DNA from: an uncultured Sphingomonadaceae bacterium
GTDB lineage: Bacteria; Pseudomonadota; Alphaproteobacteria; Sphingomonadales; Sphingomonadaceae
NCBI GenBank assembly: GCA_947488625.1
Contig: CANKZR010000006.1
Span: forward strand, 1-64,000
Length of the DNA stretch: 64,000 nt
Direction of reading: 5' to 3'
Part shown: one piece after another, positions 61,901 through 64,000 of the stretch
How positions within the stretch are numbered: position 1 is the first letter of the stretch
Layout: every line of letters starts with the position of its first letter
Translations under genes and position numbers: made by a program
Notes under the pieces: generated by a model
Seen by the model: only the letters and a program-made list of their open reading frames with translations
What the model was told of the DNA's origin: nothing
Databases searched by the model: none

Positions 61901-62278
61901 GTAGAGGTCGGTTCCCTCCTCGAAGATCGCGGTAACCTGGCTGAAGCCGTTGCGCGAAATCGAGCGGGTCATTTCCAGGCCTTCGATCCCGGCAAGTCCG
62001 GTTTCGATGGGGAAGGTCACCTGCGTCTCGACCTGCGAAGGTGAGAGCGCAGCAGCGCTGGTATTGATCTGGACCTGCGTGTTGGTGATGTCGGGAACCG
62101 CGTCGATCGGCAGGCGCACCAGATTGAACGCGCCGTAGATCGCCGCGAAGACGGTCAGGACGATGATCGCCCAGCGAAACCGAACGGCGATATCCAGGAT
62201 GACACCGATCGGGCCGTGACGGTGGCTACCTTCGTCCGAAGACATAGGAGAAGATGCCGTGGTTTGATCAATGGCCAT
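58949..62278 (-). CDS. czcA: CzcA-type Zn/Co/Cd efflux RND permease
   Basis: 1109-aa HME-RND pump. Helix 4 has the divalent-metal signature [25 protein letters not shown] (DFG...DGAVVxxEN, CzcA/HME1 type), different from the CusA motif. Twelve helices, two porter loops. It overlaps czcB by 11 bases and the small secreted gene by four. It exports Zn, Co and/or Cd with CzcB and CzcC. Confidence 0.95.
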   Translation of the reverse strand: [1109 protein letters not shown]

Positions 62279-63416
62279 GTTCTGCGCCCTCCTTTTCGAG
62301 CTCGGACTTCAACAGGAAGGCATTGGCAGTCGCGATCCGCTGACCGGGCTCGAGCCCGGAGAGGATCGTCACCATTCCGGCAGACCGGCTGCCGATCTCG
62401 ACCTCCCGAGCCTGAAATCCGCGTCGTGTCCGCACGAAGACAACATCGCGTCCTTCGAGCACCTGCACAGCATCTTCGGGTACCGCGATACGGCTCTGGT
62501 CCAATTCGCCCGAGGGGCGAATACGCGCCTGAAGGAACGATCCGGGCTGCAGACCGGGAACGGCGCGCGTCAAGGTAAGAACCGCTGTCGCGCTACGGCT
62601 CTCGGCATCGAGCGAAGGCGTTACCGACCGGACGCGAGCGCCGATCTCCCTTCCATCGCCGAGGATCAACGCAGCCTCGTCGCCAGGCTGGATGCGTGAA
62701 GCATCTTCGGAAGGCAGCGCAACCTCGATCTGCAAGCCGCTGGGATTGACCACGCTGTAAAGCTCCTCCCCGGCGTCGACGAACGAGCCGAGCACGATTG
62801 GAGCGGCGGTCACACGGCCCGAAAGCGGACTGGTGACAGCGAGCGAGCGTCCATCGCCGCTCACGCCTGCCGCGGCGACGGCCGCCTGCGACCGGTTCAG
62901 TTCGGAACGGGCAACGTCAAGATTGGCGCGCGCCGCTTCGAGATCCTGGCGTGCGGTCACGTTGGCTTCGAATAGCCGGCGCTCCCGTTCATAGGCCGCC
63001 GAAAGCTCGGTTACGCGGGCGCGGGCGGCACTAAGCTGGGAAGCGAGTGCAGCCGCATCGGCGCTTTCGATCCGAGCGACGGTCTCGCCCTGCCGGACAT
63101 AATCGCCAAGCGTCTTGCCAACGCTGCGCACGACACCGGAAGCCCGTGCATCGATGCGTGCGCTGGCGGTCGGACTTGCCGCAACCGTTGCAGGAAATAC
63201 GAGTTCGACAGCGGCACCCGTTTGCACCGCTGCGACCTCGATCTCGGCGGTGCGGATCTGCTCTTGCTCGATTAGCACGAGCCCCTCGGGCAGTTCTGTC
63301 TCTGCGACCTCTTCGTCCGCGTGGGTGTCGACCTGGCTGTCAGGCCAGAACATCAGCATCAAGGCCGAAACAAGTATGACAATTCCGGCGATGATCGCCA
63401 GTCTTTTGCGGTTCAT
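62268..63416 (-). CDS. czcB: CzcB-type periplasmic adaptor
   Basis: 382-aa membrane-fusion protein: N-terminal anchor (3-20), acidic linker with THADEEVAETELPEG, then lipoyl halves (RIDARASGVVRSVGKTLGDYVRQGETVARI and SPLSGRVTAAPIVLGSFVDAGEELYSVV) flanking a coiled-coil hairpin (about 125-195), then the barrel. The start could be ATG 63431, which overlaps the czcC stop, or ATG 63416, which has GAGGAA upstream; I use 63416. Confidence 0.92.
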   Translation of the reverse strand: MNRKRLAIIAGIVILVSALMLMFWPDSQVDTHADEEVAETELPEGLVLIEQEQIRTAEIEVAAVQTGAAVELVFPATVAASPTASARIDARASGVVRSVGKTLGDYVRQGETVARIESADAAALASQLSAARARVTELSAAYERERRLFEANVTARQDLEAARANLDVARSELNRSQAAVAAAGVSGDGRSLAVTSPLSGRVTAAPIVLGSFVDAGEELYSVVNPSGLQIEVALPSEDASRIQPGDEAALILGDGREIGARVRSVTPSLDAESRSATAVLTLTRAVPGLQPGSFLQARIRPSGELDQSRIAVPEDAVQVLEGRDVVFVRTRRGFQAREVEIGSRSAGMVTILSGLEPGQRIATANAFLLKSELEKEGAEHGH

Positions 63417-63427
63417 TTTGGTATTCC

Positions 63428-64000
63428 TCATTGTGCGGCCAGCCTGATCAGTTCGGCGGCAGCTTGTCCCCGGTCTTCTTGCGCAGCAATCAACGCCTCG
63501 CGAATGGCATCGCGCGCTTCGGCTGCGCTCAACACTTCGATCAACGGAAAACGGCCATTGCGATAACCGATGCGGACGAGCCGAAGAGCCTCCTCGGCCT
63601 GGGGGAGTGATGTCGTGGAAAGCGTCTCGACGCGCGCTTCGGCAGCAAGATATTGCGATCGTGCGCGCGTCACGGCTTGCTCGAAATCGGCCAACGCTAC
63701 AGCCTCGCGAGCATTGGCGGCGCGCAGCCTTGCTTCGGCTGCAGCGATATTGCCCTGATTACGATTCAAGAAGGGAAGCGGGATCGAGACACCGAGAAGA
63801 AAGGCACTGTCATTGCTTTCCTCGAAGCGTCGAACACCGGCGGAAACGACGGGATCGGGAATGCGCAGGCTGCGCTCACGATCGATCTCGGCGGCGGCGG
63901 CGGTGCTTTCCGCACGCGCCACTCGCAATTGCAGACCGCTTGCTGTCGCCATTACAGCACCGGGCGGTTCGATCCCGGGGAACCTGCTCGGAACAAGCGG
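63428..64000 (-). CDS. czcC: CzcC-type outer-membrane efflux protein, 5' end beyond window
   Basis: C-terminal 190 residues of a TolC-family channel; the frame stays open to the window edge. Typical helix pairs are visible (AAAEARLRAANAREAVALADFEQAVTRARSQYLAAEARVETL and RLVRIGYRNGRFPLIEVLSAAEARDAIREALIAAQEDRGQAAAEL). The stop overlaps the czcB start region (ATGA). It is the outer-membrane part of the CzcCBA pump and the first gene of that operon visible here. Confidence 0.9.
   Translation of the reverse strand, partial: PLVPSRFPGIEPPGAVMATASGLQLRVARAESTAAAAEIDRERSLRIPDPVVSAGVRRFEESNDSAFLLGVSIPLPFLNRNQGNIAAAEARLRAANAREAVALADFEQAVTRARSQYLAAEARVETLSTTSLPQAEEALRLVRIGYRNGRFPLIEVLSAAEARDAIREALIAAQEDRGQAAAELIRLAAQ

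Overview
The window looks like an accessory region of an alphaproteobacterium of the order Sphingomonadales, most likely an Erythrobacteraceae-type genome. The reasons are its GC-rich coding, many ATGA-coupled operons, a RlxS/VirD2-type relaxase with a TraG coupling protein and an S26-type TraF, DUF736 and DUF2840 proteins, and sphingomonad-style copper and RND efflux clusters. No tRNA, rRNA, integrase or CRISPR array was seen. The assignment rests on gene content and recognition of protein families, not on a search.

Layout. (1) 1-7.4 kb: a fragment of an IS5-family transposase, an archaeal-adenylate-kinase-like P-loop kinase, and a defence-like minus-strand set. That set comprises a small ribbon-helix-helix (RHH) regulator, a 958-aa N6-adenine methyltransferase of Eco57I/type IIG style, a separate PD-(D/E)XK nuclease and a zinc-ribbon protein. 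A nucleotidyltransferase-HEPN protein follows. (2) 7.5-20 kb: a cut-down conjugative or mobilisable element with a CopG-like protein, TraG, a relaxase, a lytic transglycosylase, DUF736, TraF, DUF2840, a RepA-type initiator with three iteron-like repeats, an AlpA-type HTH protein and SSB. It carries an EamA exporter and an Xre-RES toxin-antitoxin pair. The trb/virB mating-pair genes normally expected beyond CopG are absent, and no parA is found beside repA.

(3) 20-35 kb: a metal-stress cluster built around a CnrYXH-type signalling set (anti-sigma, periplasmic metal sensor, ECF sigma). Six promoters in this part share TTTTGAGGGGT-N14-CGTA with identical spacing. They precede cnrYXH itself, copAB with NTF2-like and PepSY genes, a methyltransferase-DUF411-DUF5676 operon, an APC permease, a DUF2231 protein and a Met/His-rich periplasmic protein. 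This is probably one ECF regulon. (4) 35-40.6 kb: a sulfide/persulfide module. It contains a BigR/SqrR-like repressor with both sensor cysteines, a Blh-type phosphatase-like protein, two metallo-beta-lactamase-fold proteins (one carrying rhodanese domains), DoxX and TauE.

(5) 40.6-51.3 kb: a minus-strand copper/silver efflux operon, cusC-cusB-cusA-cusF-multicopper oxidase-CopA ATPase, headed by a Cys-rich periplasmic protein. (6) 51.4-64 kb: a TonB-dependent receptor with a Fur-like box, a P1B-4 (SPC) ATPase, two CDF transporters and a czcCBA operon that runs off the right edge. Together these genes cover cytosolic copper export, periplasmic copper oxidation and sequestration, trans-envelope Cu/Ag and Zn/Co/Cd efflux, and thiol/sulfide protection.
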